NCBI GenBank assembly: GCA_021234155.1
Contig: JAJEKV010000188.1
Span: forward strand, 280,452-344,451
From: Isoetes taiwanensis
Taxonomy: Eukaryota; Streptophyta; Lycopodiopsida; Isoetales; Isoetaceae
Length of the DNA: 64,000 bases
Direction: 5' to 3'
A model generated the notes under the pieces. The model was not told where the DNA came from. It was given only the letters and a program-made list of their open reading frames with translations, and did no database searches. Positions 24,301-35,926 of this stretch are shown here, in pieces (the stretch's first letter is position 1; each line of letters begins with the position of its first letter). The position numbers and the translations under genes are program-made.

Positions 24301-25230
24301 GAGACTCTGCCCATCTTGCTCATTCTTCTTCAATCAGCCGCGATGATATGTTTCCGATTTAGATAAGGCAAAAGAAAAGCTCTGAGAAGGCGGATCCAAC
24401 GGTCTTTACCTATTTACTTCGGATAAAAAAATAACGGGAACATTCAACATCCGATCACCCGTGGTCTCGATTACAAAGAATTCCACACGGAGAATGCACA
24501 AGGCTTAAAGAAAAAATAGCTCCAGAATATATCTGCCACATCTCCGCAAGCTGCAACATAGCTAGAAGACTCCCGGTGGTCGGGCATGGCGCCGGGTTTA
24601 GCACGCCCCTGCATAGCTCGAAGCGAATAGAGATGCTTGGCTAATAATAACAGGGCAAGCTGATCGCAAGCTTCGAAATCTTCTAGTGTTTTCTGGAATT
24701 AGATGTCGCGTGGAACAGATTATGTTTGTCAGTCACAGTCACAGTTATAAATGCTCTGCCACATCATTCTTTCTAAACATATATAAGAGGCGCCTCACAT
24801 GTAAATTTTTCTCAGAGGGTATGGTCGCTATTCGCCGCGGACCCCCACCTCGGGCGACGGTAACCCCCTCCCTACGCCGGTTATCGCCGTGCAGCCATGG
24901 GTATCCCCTCGCCTCACGCGTCGCCGGGTTTGTGGCCGTCGCTATCTAGGGTTCCGCCAACCGAGACACCGTGTTCCATCATCCGTACCTCGTAATGGCC
25001 TCGCCGCGGGGATCGAATGTCCCCGCACCGCGTTCCCCCGGTGACCATGCTCGTGCACTAGATGACCACGCCCGTTGAAGAAAATACCCTCGAGCATGCC
25101 GATTTGAAACGAATTCAATGCGGGTTTGAAACGATTTGGCCCCAAAGCTTGCACTCGATTGCATTCTTTGAAATTCAATTCTCGACACCCGCTATGGCTT
25201 CCATGGCCATAAAATCTCCCTCCTTTCATA
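24301..25230. other. No gene recognised; GC-rich patch
   Basis: The part from about 24820 to 25200 is markedly more GC-rich than its surroundings. Open frames overlap on both strands without recognisable domains. Confidence 0.4.
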
Positions 25231-25236
25231 GTTGAA

Positions 25237-27220
25237 ATGTTATCGAGAGGAGGTCAGGAAGAGCACGAAGGTAGCCATGGTTTCGGGACGAGGGCACCGA
25301 AGAGAACTGATGCTGAAAGGGGTACCAGAGACCGCATCATCCAAGAGGGTCTCAAGGCTACCAGACAAAGAGGAGGGCACCACAGTCGCTACCAAACCAA
25401 TGCCAAGGAGGCCGAAGTAGGAGAGGTCAATGGACGTAAGAGCAAATGCTCGACATCCTCGAAGAGGTAAGTTTAATTTGGCATTTCAATTAGAGAGGCT
25501 TCTAGGAGGTCCTGGTATACCGTAGTCCACAATCGTGGATTGGTTATATGGTCGAACAAGCCACAAGCAAACAAATCATCCACGATATTGACAACTCTCC
25601 AAGAGGAGGAGCTCACAATTGGGCCCTTAGCATGGCGAGCAAGGGATGGGGTCACACTATCCGGCCGGCCAAGGAAAAAGGCAGCAGAGATGGCTAGAGC
25701 AGGGGGCTCATGTGGTGAATCTGGGAGTACCGTGCAAGAAGTGGTGGAAGCTCTTTAAACAAAGACACCCCGTGGCTCTAAGGAGTCCGTCCAAAACCCT
25801 AGATGTGGCCGTGGCCCGTGCCATGACACGGAGAACCTCGACAACTTCTATGCCGGGCTGCTGAATTTGCCTTCCCCGCCTCAAGGATATGGAATGCTGA
25901 CGAGACTGGAATTCAGGCAGGGAAAGTGAAGGGGTTGAAAATCATAGCTAGAAAGGGGGGGAATAGGGTGAGTGAGGTAGTTATGAACAATAGGGAATGG
26001 GTTACTATTTTGGTTTGTGTTAATGCTGAGGGGTACAGGATCCCCAACATGTATATTTTTAAAGGTAATCGCATGAGGCAGGATCATATTGCAAGATGTG
26101 AAGAAGGTGCCATTCAGCTGTCCAATCTTCGCTTGATGACATCGAATCGCTTTAAGTCATGGTCGTCACATTTTGCAGCAAGAGTTCCATATTGGATGGT
26201 CATGGCAGTCATGTAGAGTTGGAAGTCATATTGGAGGCAAAAGAGAAGGGCATCCACTTTGCCTTATTGCCTCCACACACATCTCATAGGCTTCAGCCTC
26301 TAGATGTGGCATGCTTTGCCCCTTTTAAGGCAGCATTCAAGAGGCATAGAGCTGCCTACATGGTTAGCAAAGGGAGGCGTAACCAAAGAAGGAGGAGATA
26401 GCGCACTGATTTCCCAAATAATTGCATGCGCCCTCACACCCCAAAACATCAAGGCAGGTTTTAGGGCAACCGGTATCCGCCCTTTGACCAGAGAAGGTTA
26501 AGCCGTGAAGAATGTACCAGTTTGGGAGGGTGCATGTTGAAGACATTACAAAGAAAGCCGAGCAAGCCGGAGAAGATTACCATCCGTGATATGGCACAAG
26601 TGGAGGCCTTTGACATGGCGTATGCACCAGCTATGGGAGGCCTTACCAGACAACTCCCAAATGAAGTGCAATGACCAAATGCCACACAATCCAGCTTGGT
26701 GATCAAGTGCCACAAGCTGACCATGTGGAACATACCCATGAATTGCCCATTGGAGGTGCCGCCAGTGAGTCGTGCATGCCAATGATGTTGGAGGGTCTCA
26801 AACATGTGGCATGCCATCACGCACCATAAGGGCAAGGAAGAGAGGCTTTGCCCCCGATCCGGGAGGGGAGAGTTCACATATCAAGTGATGGTTTTGTGAG
26901 GCATTGAGAGTCGAACAGGCTAGAAGGGCGTAGGCCGAAAAATTGAAATTGGAGCAACCGGCAAAGAAGGAAGGTTGAGACCGCAAGGAGGAAGGCCGAA
27001 AGGGAGGAGGTCGCCAAGAGGGCACAAGCTAACAGGAGGAGAGAGAGAAGAGGAAGTTGGTCGATGCAAGGGAAGCCGCAAGTGCCGCAAGGCTTAGGGA
27101 GTTTATGTACCCAAGGGGATGTCTAGAGTGGCATCCATATTTGGTTTTCAAAGGGTGTTGAGCGAGGAGGTTAAGACAAGAAGATTACGTGTGAGGAACA
27201 GTGCTTAGGATGAGACAAGG
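25237..27220 (+). pseudogene. pogo/CENP-B-like (DDE_1) transposase
   Basis: This family moves Tc1/mariner-pogo elements and gave rise to CENP-B. An N-terminal basic region (RIIQEGLKATRQRGGHHSRY, about 25330) precedes a CENP-B-type helix-turn-helix (EEEL..NWALSMASKGWGHTIRP, 25606-25675, broken by a frameshift). The catalytic domain follows: NADETGIQAGK with the first Asp at 25899; REWVTILVCVNAEGYRIPNM then YIFKGNRM (25995-26075); LDGHGSH with the second Asp at 26195; and PHTSHRLQPLDVACFAPFKAAF with the third acidic residue, an Asp at 26303, 35 residues after the second. FRATGIRPL (26460) is the usual end of the domain. A Lys/Glu/Arg-rich tail runs to about 27.2 kb. Frame changes around 25.7, 26.15 and 26.4 kb make it non-functional as read. 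Confidence 0.85.
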
Positions 27221-27392
27221 GTTAAGTCCACTTGGGGCACCCATTGCTGTAAATCGACGCCCCTCGAATTGACCGTGCTCTTGAACCCGCCGTGCACTGC
27301 TAGTCCCCGTGTAGACCTGAACTCCCAACCATTGAGGATGCCGATGAAGAGCAAGTCATGTGCGCTTTAGATGACACACATATCTGCGCCGG

Positions 27393-27830
27393 GTGATGCC
27401 GGGTCATGAGCATCACGTAAGTATCGAGGGTTGCATACCTCTAGTTAGGCCTGTAGCAAACCCAATCAACACACTCAATTCCCCAATGAAGAGGTGGGAC
27501 TTGCCTGCTCCACAGCAACATGCTGACATTGGTCACGGCAACTCAATGAGACCGACACCCGTGGATGGTGAACTATGCTGCCGCCAATTCAGACCCCGAG
27601 CATGACCAGGTTGCTGCAATAGACAAGGCAAGGATTATCAGGGAAATGGTGGAAATTGGGGTAGACCCTGGAATTGTGAGCCGTGCAAAGGAGATGGATG
27701 TTGGGTTTGCAAGGATATGGAGGGCTGACATGGCTCGAGTAACCCAGCCAACTCCAAGGTTTGGGGAGGGGACCTCATTCATAGCTACACCCACTGATAG
27801 CCAGGTATGTTTGGTCACGTTGTAATCTTA
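27393..27830 (+). other. Short open frame, unassigned
   Basis: The frame 27565-27825 (86 codons) reads DKARIIREMVEIGVDPGIVS..FARIWRADMARVTQP and has reasonable coding character, but I do not recognise it. Lying about 350 bp after the pogo-like gene, it may be part of the same element. Confidence 0.3.
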
Positions 27831-28281
27831 ATATTCAGTTCACCTTTTATTTGGCAATCGCTATTAACGTATTAATGTGCACTGTATCCGAAGACTCGGA
27901 TGAAACCCAAGACAATTAGACATGTCGACAACTTATTGTACATTATATATGAAGGAAAATAGTGAACTTGTTGTACAAGATTTATGACTAAGATAGTGAA
28001 CTGATTAAAATAGTGATTGTTGCACATTCTGCTGTTGCATGGACCCTAATACCTAACACAACCATAAATAAATAAATGAAGAAAATGAACATAAACAATG
28101 AACAAGAATGAACCGCAATGCGACAAGGATGGAAAAAACAGATCATTCCATTACACAAAAATAATGTTCGACAAAATGAGCCCTCAGTTGCACAAAATAT
28201 GCCCGGCGGGTCCGCTTTCACAACATGAAGGAAGAGGAGGGGAGGATCGCCCGTGGGGGGCCTTTCTCACAAAAAGGGGCA
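27831..28281. other. No gene recognised
   Basis: AT-rich spacer before the MITE. No domain or repeat noted. Confidence 0.4.
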
Positions 28282-28536
28282 GGGTAAAAGCATGAAAGGG
28301 TGTCTATAAATGTATCCCTTTTGGTACATGTGGCTATATTACACAAATCACCCAAAGTACCCAAAAAGTACATGCATAGCCAAAACATATCCGGGCTTAA
28401 ATGTATATGCAAAGTACATAAAATCGAAAAGTGTATGTTTATACAAATAAAAAATAACCAAAATGTAATGTGAAAAAGTATCCATATTTGTACATCAATT
28501 CAAGATAATGTACGACACCCTTTCATGCTTTTACCC
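28282..28536. mobile_element. MITE with perfect 23-bp terminal inverted repeats
   Basis: GGGTAAAAGCATGAAAGGGT.. at 28282-28304 is exactly complementary to 28514-28536. The 255-bp element is AT-rich, has no coding capacity, and its interior repeats short GTACAT-type motifs (about 28340, 28365, 28412, 28490). A related end occurs at 59468. No target duplication is certain: the flanks read AAAAAGGGGCA and AAAGCCAGG. Confidence 0.85.
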
Positions 28537-30485
28537 AAAGCCAGGGGGGCTTTGGAATAGCACATGGTCGCCTTCGCTGATTACGATCCGGGCAACGTCA
28601 GCCCTAACGAGCCCGCCAACTTGAGAGACTATTTCTGGCGATACTGACGCCGACAGAAGAACCGACAACCGTTGTGATCTCTCGCCGGTCACTAAACGCC
28701 TTTAATCTTGAAAGAGTTAGGAGTGGTAGAGGTCGAGGAGGAGCTAATCAGGAGGATGGCGCCGGGAGCAAAAAGCTCTCTTGGACGGATCATACCCACC
28801 CCCTCACTATGTCCCACCTCCCGCCGGACCGGATAACCGGTTCGTCGTGCATGATCCATGGCCCCTAAACCTTGTAACACAAACGACAAAGCACAAGATC
28901 AATGGAAGATAAGAAACAAAAATATATAAGACGCCGAGAACATACCTCGGACGCCTGAAAAACCCGATGCTTGAAAGGAATGGAGTGTCTTACCGCCGCC
29001 GATCGCTCAATTTAAGGGGCTTAACCGTAATGATGGGTCGATTTCAAAAATCCGGCCTTTACAAAAATAATTAATTGGCATCCCGACATGGCGTAGAATG
29101 TTCGGGCCAAATTGGGTCAAGAATTGGAGTTAGAGGGAGAAATTACCAAATTCCGGGCGAAAGTGGGCCAAAAGACCAACGGTTACCGCTACGGTACCTC
29201 GACAGCCTTGCACCATACGTATTGGTAGTCTGGCGACCTAGGCCTCAGATACCGCGCACCTAGGCCCGCCACTAATAATGGGATGTGGCCTCTAAAGTGG
29301 GAGCGGGCGCATGCAAGTGATCCATGCAATTGCGCCGATAGGTGGCAACATGTGCGCAGAGGGTGGCACCTCCCCGCCAGCTAGCACGCAATAAAGGCCG
29401 CTAAAGAGGGCCTCGCACCGCATGGTTGTGGTTTGGGGACAAAAGCGGGGTGGACGCTTGACCCCCCTTCTTGATGCCACCATAACTTTCAATGGAGATT
29501 GAATTTCGAAAATTGTCTTCGGGAAGTTGTTGAGGACAACATTAGGTATCCCAATAAATTGACAGATCGAAATTTGGGTGAAACCGGATGTTTAAGGACA
29601 ATTTGCCCCTTAAGTGCTTTAACATGGCGACCATACCCTATTCACATGCGCTTGCATTTGAGACGGCGGGTTTGACGTTGAGAGCCGTTCGTCCCTCGAA
29701 TCGGCTGGAGCAGCTTTATACCGAAGGCGTCCAACGGCTTGACGTCCGGCAAGTTTTTGCCGGCGACATGTGAAGCGTCTCTAAGGCAGTTGTATTTTTT
29801 GTTTGAACCTAATATTTTTTCGCCAGGAAAAACGTAGGAGAGACGTAAAAAAAGACTTAAAAAAAAAAAAAAGCACAGCTATTAATAGCCGCCCTGCTCA
29901 ATTCCGGCCCTGCTAGGTTTCCTCTTTACCTTTCCTATCCATTCGCCATGGATCCCCGCCTTGGTTTCTTGAGGGAAGGCCGATAAAGATCGAGATTCCT
30001 GGCCACTACGACATATTTTGGCGATGTTATTCTCTCGATCTTTTCAATGTAGATGAACCGCCTTTAAGGAGCTTTTTACGATAGAAGTTGCATCTATAGA
30101 CATATCCGCCACAAAAGATATGATGCTAAGATCTTTTTAACTCTTCATCAGATAACAGAGGAGCAGCAGATAACAGAGGAGGAAGAGGTTAGAGCACCTT
30201 TTTGCCCTTCAAACTACCTTTATTTTTGCATTTTTTCTGCCTCGCAAACGCCTCGCAAACCGAGCATTTGAAGCCCAGATCTAAATCCCTTTCCAAATTT
30301 GATGTTTGGCATCCATTGCGAAGAGCTGGGCTATAGATTCATACAGATTTCTTGCAAGGAAGAAGACTAAAACCGATTATGCAGGCCGCGTTTCTGCTAT
30401 CTGTTATGCTATAGTGGGGATATGAGTCCGCTTGAACAGATGTTTGAATCATCTGACAATATATTTGGCGTTGTCCTTTTTTGAT
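28537..30485. other. No gene recognised; mixed GC-rich sequence
   Basis: About 1.9 kb with GC-rich patches (28.56-28.85, 29.1-29.8 kb). A pure A tract lies at about 29858-29872, preceded by other A-rich sequence. It could be the tail of an old retroelement, but I see no coding sequence to support that. Confidence 0.35.
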
Positions 30486-30489
30486 TCTG

Positions 30490-31790
30490 AGATACGAATG
30501 GGCTACTTCCTCTGCAACGCAGGGGCAAGAAACTTTGCTGTCATAGCCGCCGCCGCCGAGTGTCTGCAGTCCTTACAAATGCTCCATTTCTCCTCAATCT
30601 TGATTGTGACCATTATATCAACAGCAGCAAAGCACTTCGAGAAGCAATGTGTTTCATGATGGATCCCACTATTGGAAAGCAAGTTTGCTATGTTCAGTTC
30701 CCACAAAGGTTCAACGGTATTGACAGAAATGGTCGATATGCAAATCACAACACTGTCTTCTTCGATGTAAGCTAATTTGGTCCATTTGCGCACTGATTAT
30801 TTTTTACTTCATGATTTGAATTGATTTTACAATGATGCATTGTGCAGATCAACTTGAAAGGTCTTGATGGAGTGCAAGGACCCTCAGATATGTGGGTACC
30901 GATGTTGCTTTAGAAGGCGCCTCTATACCTGGATATGAGCCAGCCAAGAAAAACAAAACAAAAGCCTAATAAGCTAATCGATTTGGTGTTGTGGTGCATA
31001 AGAAGAATAAGAATAAGAATAAGAATAGTTTTTATCGTCCATTGAGACCAATCGCCTATGGGACCCGAAGAGGAGCGCAAAGAAACTTATTATCGTCCCC
31101 GGTTAAAACCCTCGCCAAGGGTTTTCGAGGGAAAACCATGGCGCATAAGAATGTCGCCAAACCGCATAAGTATACATCATTAGGGAAATAAATGTGTATG
31201 TACATGTCAAGCGCTGCGTCCCGGGACATAGCTGATCTCGCATGTCCATGACCTCCTCGGTATGATCCTAGCACCCGCATTTCTGCCGTGCTCAATGTCA
31301 CATGTAGCGGCCGGCCGGTGCCCGACCAACTCAAAGATAGCGTCCGAATTTGATCATATGTTGGGCAACTTTGAAGGGTATGAGATTCATCCTCAATGAC
31401 TCCCATTTGGCAAAGATTAACGTAGCCCGCCCCGACGTGGGCTCACCAATCCACCCCGCCTCGCCTCACCGGAAGATGATGTGCCCCTGCGGCGTAATGG
31501 AGGCAATGAGTCCAAGGCTTTTCGGGGCAAGTGGGTGCGCGCAGTAGCATTGGGGCCTCGCTCCAATGTGGGATTTATGTGGCGCTGGTAGTGTACTGTC
31601 TTGACAAAATCAAAATCCAAATCTGATAAGAAGATGACAAGCAAAAGCGACTCCAGCATACCAATATTTAGTCTTGAGGATATTGAAGAGGGCATAGAAG
31701 GTAAACTTTTGTGTGCATACTTCATTATTCCTTAGGTGTGACTCTTAGCAAGTTTCTTAATACGTCCTATTTTTGCAGGACCTGGAGCAG
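30490..31790 (+). pseudogene. CesA: Cellulose synthase (CesA) pseudogene fragment with retained introns
   Basis: CesA proteins make cellulose at the plasma membrane in rosette complexes. The segment begins with a degraded [10 protein letters not shown] (compare [18 protein letters not shown]). It continues as [20 protein letters not shown], then [20 protein letters not shown].. to NTVFFD (30566-30766), including the DCD motif that binds the UDP-glucose. A GT-AG intron of 81 bp follows (30767-30847), then INLKGLDGVQGP (30848), after which a small frameshift precedes a trace of YEPAKKNKTK. The reading is interrupted by ~620 bp of other DNA, then resumes at 31612 as KSKSDKKMTSKSDSS..FSLEDIEEGIEG, with a GT at 31701 and an AG at 31778. 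Retained introns show a DNA-level duplicate rather than a retrocopy. It covers only a small part of a ~1000-residue protein. Confidence 0.85.
30985..31595. repeat. Interspersed repeat inserted in the CesA fragment, copy 1
   Basis: It starts with (AAGAAT)n (about 30998-31027), then TTTTTATCGTCCATTGAGAC, CCTATGGGACCC, AAGGGTTTTCGAGGGAAAA and CGTCCCGGGACATAGCTGA. The same order, inverted, occurs at 59140-59406. The right boundary is set only by where the CesA reading resumes; the part after about 31290 has no counterpart in the second copy. Confidence 0.65.
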
Positions 31791-33500
31791 ATTTTGAACT
31801 ACTTAGGTGTTGAAAGTGTTGGACCAAGACATGTACTTCCAAATCTGCATAGAATTATCAAAACTGTATTTTCAGAAGGCAAGCTGCTAGCTTGAGTAAA
31901 TATCCATCTATATGAGAGATTTAAAATCTGTGGCATGGGTGCAGAATAGTCCAGCCTGTGGTCGCCTGTGGCTGCTGCTGGATGTACAGTTGGATCTCTT
32001 CTTTTGATAACAAGTTACCTAAAGATGCAGTGGCAGCCCTATGTTATTTGTACCTTAATATTATGCAAGGGGGTTTCCAAATTTAATAGTTCGTTAGACA
32101 TCAAGGCAGTCTATCGTTAGTGATTGTTTGACGCCAGCAATCGAATTGTTTAAGCAAAGACCATATAAGGAAACCAGGATAAGATGATCCCGGTATGCCT
32201 TCTAAGTACTGAATTATGCCTTTGTTAATGAAATGAAATGCCCTTATTTTTCAATATAGTTTTGGATTTAATAGAAAGGTTTATAGGGCACAATTATTCT
32301 TCTTGTGGCAATGGCAACATGAGATGGATTTGGCAAAAGCCTCCGAGGCCAATGTTTAGTGGGAAAAAAGGTCTTGTGGCAATTGCTGAAAATGCCACTT
32401 GGCCAGGTTGCTTTTGAGATTAGATATGCAAGAAAATTTATCGCACCTTGTTTCTGTTTTGACTGAATTGTTAACACCCTGCCCATTCTGTATATTTTCT
32501 TCTAGCATATGTCCAATTCCAGCTTGAAGAAGAGTATAATGATGACCAGGTACGGAAGATCTGTTGTTGTACTCAAGGATGTGTAATAAGGCCGCTGAGG
32601 TGTTTCTTTGAGAGTTTGTTCTTTGGGTTGCTTCATTTGAAGGCATAAAAACCATCTCATCTCCATTTCTCAATTATTGTATATTCTGTGGGATCCTACA
32701 ATAATTGATAAAAAGCTACCAAGATAATAAAGTTACTACAGAATTGTGAGAAATGACATTCTGGGATTCAATTGGAGTGCCTACAAGATGATGATTTGAG
32801 GTGCAGCTGGCAAGATTATTTTGACTCCTCCATTGAGAGAAGTAATAAAAAGTAGTATTAGTAAACCACAATATCCTCCAGGAAACCACAATATCCTCCT
32901 GCATTCGTCAGATATAACTGCATTTTTGACCGAGGATTTGAGCAAGAGAAGTATCTATTTAATTAGACTTACAAGAAAATCACTTTGCATACCTGATCCT
33001 ACCAGAACTGTCAAACCATGTGCAGGCATTTTGGATAAAGAATTACTATGTCCTAGTTGGCCATTACCATTGTTCTAGTTTGATCCTTTAGACACCATAG
33101 TCTGGTTAAGAAAAGCAATAGCCTGGCAAGATAAATAATGCCAACTAGTGCAAGAGAATGAAAAGCATATTACCAACAGAATTCCCCATGTCACCATTAT
33201 TTTTTGCAGCCATAGCTAACATCTCTCTGCTCCCATACTTTTTAAAATTATATTTTGGTGCCTTCAATTTAAGCTAGATGGGAATACAATAATGATATTA
33301 GGGTGTTCCTAAAGCACATGTTCCTAAAGCTTAAACACCTAATGTTGTCAAGGGTACAAATGGTACAAACAAAAGTCCATAGATGGAATTGAACAATATG
33401 TGGACTCTTGCAAAATAACAATGACTTGACTTCATCTTAATATATATGGATATAATAGTGCTAGCCCTAAACCCATTAGCTTAAACGGTAACAAGTTTAG
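31791..33500. other. No gene recognised
   Basis: AT-rich sequence downstream of the CesA fragment. Short open frames on both strands show no similarity I can name. It may be further decayed CesA flank. Confidence 0.4.
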
Positions 33501-33506
33501 AACCAA

Positions 33507-33548
33507 AGAAATGTTCGCGGCGGCCTTGGCCGCCGCGATAAATTTCTT
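33507..33548. repeat. Perfect GC-rich hairpin with extended arms
   Basis: TCGCGGCGGCC and GGCCGCCGCGA (33515-33538) are perfect complements around a TT loop. The flanks AAGAAAT and ATTTCTT continue the stem after a small bulge. This stands out from the surrounding AT-rich DNA. Confidence 0.8.
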
Positions 33549-33599
33549 GTAATAATAAATGATATAATACCAACTTTTAATTGATGAATTTCTTTGCAC

Positions 33600-34850
33600 C
33601 TTCCTTAAGCCTAAATCAACGGCCAAGATTTAACTTCCTCCATATCCGACGGTCCAACGGTCCAGGCATGTGGTGCATGCCCCCATGCATGCCCATGCAT
33701 GCCCCCCATCAGATCTGAGGGCCATAAATGCGCCACCTCAAGATTTGGACGGCCAGGATTTGTGTCTATATACACCTAAAGGCTTATGCCCCCATCCGAT
33801 ATACCTATAAATATATCATTTGATAGCACTTATATGTCTTTATTTACAAGTCTTTATACTATGTAGGATCTCAGAATTTTCTTAAGATTCTTCTAGATTC
33901 CTTTAGATTCCTCTAAATCCCTTTTAGTTTCCTAGATTCTCACAAAGGCCAAAAATAAATTTAAAAGTAAGGACATTCCAAAATTGAATTAGGCTTTCTC
34001 GGTATCTCTCCGGCAAAAATTCAAATCTGCTTAACAAGTGGCACCACAAATTAAAAATGGTAACATTTGGCATTCTTTTGTCGCTTGTGTACCTTCCTCT
34101 TCAAACTTTTAGCTTCCAGATGACCCTTTGCTCTATTATTTTCAAAAAAAAGTAATGTGTTTTTGTTCTACAATTTCGTCCAAGTTTTTTCATTTCATTT
34201 TTTGCATCTCTTCTTCTTCTTCTTTTTTTATTGTATTTTGCTTATCTTGTCTTCCTATTCTCCACTGGGTCCCAGAATAACATGTCAAGATAACACAAAT
34301 CAGGTGAAATGAAAAGGAAGGGACCGTAATGGAATCTTTGAAATTTCTGAAATCTTTTGAATCTTTAACATGTTTATGATCTCAGAATTCTCAAACTATA
34401 TTCTCTATAACAACAGATGCAAATACCATGTTTGCAAAGGTAAACTTTTGCAAAAATGTGCAATTGCAAATGTTTGTATTTGTCTCCAACACCCACCTTA
34501 TTTTGTGTGTTGTTTTATTTTCTTTAGTTCTATAAAATCTTATTTTGTGTGTTGTTTATTCTGCTTTTGTTCTCAGAAAGGATTTGCCCCTTTATTTTGC
34601 ACAAATATTGATATATAAATATATATTTTATTGTAGAAGCTTCATAGTTTACTTTTGGTGTGCTATATTTTCTTCTAAATACCTCCATGTTTTCTCCTAT
34701 AAATACCAAACTTTTAAGTATAGCATTTTGTTTTAATACATGCTTATGCTATTAATCATTTTACAAAATTTCTTCCTCATTCTTAGAACTGCCTATATTT
34801 GCAAATAAACATGAATTGAATACGACTTTGTTGTAAGTTCAACTCATCTC
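33600..34850. other. Non-coding stretch with RY motifs
   Basis: CATGCATG cores (RY elements) occur twice at 33683-33700, followed by AT-rich DNA with pyrimidine-rich tracts (about 34190-34230). No gene is visible. It lies upstream of the aspartic protease remnant and may include its former promoter, which is inference. Confidence 0.3.
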
Positions 34851-34879
34851 AATTCTACCTCTTGCAAGTATATTTGAGG

Positions 34880-35870
34880 GCAGGATCCTCAAATATATTT
34901 GTGAAGCTCACCGTTGATACAGGAGGTGGGACAACATGGATTGCTGGTGTTGAATCATGCACCAATACAAAATACAATAGATATAACAAGTCATCATAAA
35001 AAATATATATTCAGTACCTTGCAATTCTGTGTGATTTATTTTCGTTAAACAATGTTACTTGTATAGATAACTTATGTCGCATTAAGTTGATATATGGGAA
35101 GAAAAGTGAGGTGAAGATACAAGTGATAAAAGATACATTGACCTTTGTAAAAGTATTATTACGTTTTGTTTTTTGCTATGGATATAACTACGGTGGAAGG
35201 ATCAGAGATGGAATATTAGGACTGGGAAGAACTGAATTGTCAATTGTGGACGCGCTTATTTTAGTAAGCAAGAGTTCTCACTTTGTCTTCCTTTTAAAAA
35301 TTCTAAGTCAAGTTCTACATTGATATTTAATGACCCCAGTTTTCTTGATGACTATAATATCATGCCATTTTATACAAATCATTTTCTACTACACTTTTAT
35401 TTTATACCTATTCTTCAAATTAGCAAATTAGCATTGATAATAAATTTCTGTCAATACCAAGTGATGACTTCAGATTGAAAGACAATGGGGATGGTGGTTT
35501 TAGTATAAACAATGGTTGTACTTTTACTCAATTAATGTATTATATTACTGACAAGTTCGTTTATACTTTTATCGAGCAAAATTTTTCTCTTCCTAGAGAG
35601 GTTTAGGGAATTCTTGGTATGCCGTGACACAATTGCTTTGCATTTTCATCTGAAGATGATGTGTATTATCCTGAGGTTGCAATACATTTCCCTCATTGTG
35701 TATACACTGAGACTCCATACACACTAATAGATGTCTTAGGGCATACTTGTCTAGCTTTTGTAGCACATGAGAAACATAATACGTTGGGCAATCATCGGCT
35801 GCAAAGTTTTTGGTTTGGATTTGATGTATATGAAGAGTTTTTTGAAGTGAAACCAACTCCGCAATGTTGA
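34880..35870 (+). pseudogene. Nepenthesin-type (A1) aspartic protease pseudogene
   Basis: Plant A1B proteases are usually secreted or vacuolar and use two Asp residues in D(T/S)G motifs. Here IFVKLTVDTGGGTTWIAG gives the first motif (Asp codon at 34916). A second block (35067-35260) reads LIYGKKSEVKIQ..KDTLTF, ending DGILGLGRTELSIV, the family's strongest signature. A third block (about 35430-35600) reads KFLSIPSDDFRLKDNGDGGF, then SINNGCTFTQL, where the second motif should be DSG but is NNG (35508-35516). The C-terminal block has YYPEVAIHFPHC..TCLAFVAHE, then LGNHRLQSFWFGFDV and a final PTPQC with its stop at 35868-35870. A TAG (about 35604) and a TGA break the last join. No signal peptide or N-terminal exon is visible. 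Confidence 0.85.
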
Positions 35871-35912
35871 TTTTTATTAAAAGATATACTTTAAAATTTA
35901 TCATCATCATTA

Positions 35913-35926
35913 TGTTATTGTTACTG
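35913..35926 (+). repeat. LINE target-site duplication, left copy
   Basis: TGTTATTGTTACTG immediately precedes the T10 run that marks the LINE 3' end. The identical 14-mer is at 55478-55491. Confidence 0.7.

Noticed and set aside
30432-30793. Functional cellulose synthase gene
   Set aside because: Only a small part of the catalytic domain is present, with a frameshift after GLDGVQGP and an insertion in the following exon.
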